This document shows positions 63,776-64,000 of a DNA stretch of 64,000 nucleotides, in pieces (the stretch's first letter is position 1; the number at the start of each line of letters is the position of its first letter). The position numbers were made by a program, and so were the translations under genes. The notes beneath the pieces are model-generated. The model had not been told where the DNA came from. It saw nothing but the letters and a program-made list of their open reading frames with translations, and searched no databases. The stretch comes from Paralvinella palmiformis (lineage: Eukaryota > Annelida > Polychaeta > Terebellida > Alvinellidae): contig JAODUP010000723.1 in assembly GCA_025642065.1 (NCBI GenBank), positions 108,501 to 172,500 on the forward strand, read 5' to 3'.

Positions 63776-64000
63776 CTGACTAAATTACACCTCGTACAAT
63801 TTCCCTCTCAATGCCCGAAGATGGATGCCTCATTCGTAATTGACAACCGAACGTCCAACTGGCCAACAACATCTAATCCATGAACTATGTGATCAGACTT
63901 ACCCCATCTAGACACCAGAACCTAGTATCCTAACTCGCCTTATCTCGCCATTCTCCGATAAATCACTCGGTTGACGAGATTAAACGCAATTTCGCCCGAC

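Larger units (their letters stand above)
60803..64000. other. Gene-free right end
   Basis: Microsatellites at 61974, 62553 and 63660, a pair of short inverted repeats at 63468-63618 and a GC-richer island at 62860-63240. No supported exon. Confidence 0.4.

Overview
The window is eukaryotic nuclear DNA from an animal. It is AT-rich and intron-rich, with very long TA, GT, GA and tetranucleotide microsatellites, several minisatellites and many short tRNA-derived SINE copies. There are no operons, ribosome binding sites or bacterial gene packing. The two genes I could rebuild are an orthologue of vertebrate C21orf58 and an ITG-like/prohormone-4-type neuropeptide precursor. Together with the SINEs they fit a lophotrochozoan, most likely a mollusc; the species assignment is inference. 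Most long open frames here are simple-repeat translations and are not genes. The real exons are short and were found from splice sites, intron-phase matching and protein motifs.

Left part (1-16112, minus strand): seven coding exons of a C21orf58-like (DUF4587) protein, running from a start codon at 16112 down to an exon at 381-466. The 3' end lies beyond the left edge. Intron 1 holds a 62-codon ORF with a signal peptide (11424-11612). Other introns hold SINEs and microsatellites. A short candidate exon on the opposite strand starts 86 bp from the C21orf58-like start codon.

Middle part (16409-28434): no convincing gene. It holds microsatellites, SINE pieces, an 11-copy 59-bp satellite whose units carry a hairpin, and a 280-bp CACT/CCTG compound repeat.

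ITG-like gene (28435-52345, minus strand): a four-exon secreted cysteine-rich neuropeptide precursor with a signal-peptide exon at 52235-52345 and exons at 33832-33916, 31589-31823 and 28435-28583. Intron phases match at every junction once one surplus base in exon 3 is allowed for, so the locus as sequenced carries a frameshift. Its 18-kb first intron holds SINEs, a 611-bp-offset segmental duplication and unexplained GC-richer islands.

Right part (52346-64000): one well-formed but unidentified exon (55119-55263, minus) beside a 1.1-kb array of 20-bp repeats with a 360-bp higher-order duplication, then a 34-bp repeat array, a SINE, GC-richer non-repetitive islands and more microsatellites. 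I see no phage, CRISPR, rRNA or functional tRNA gene.
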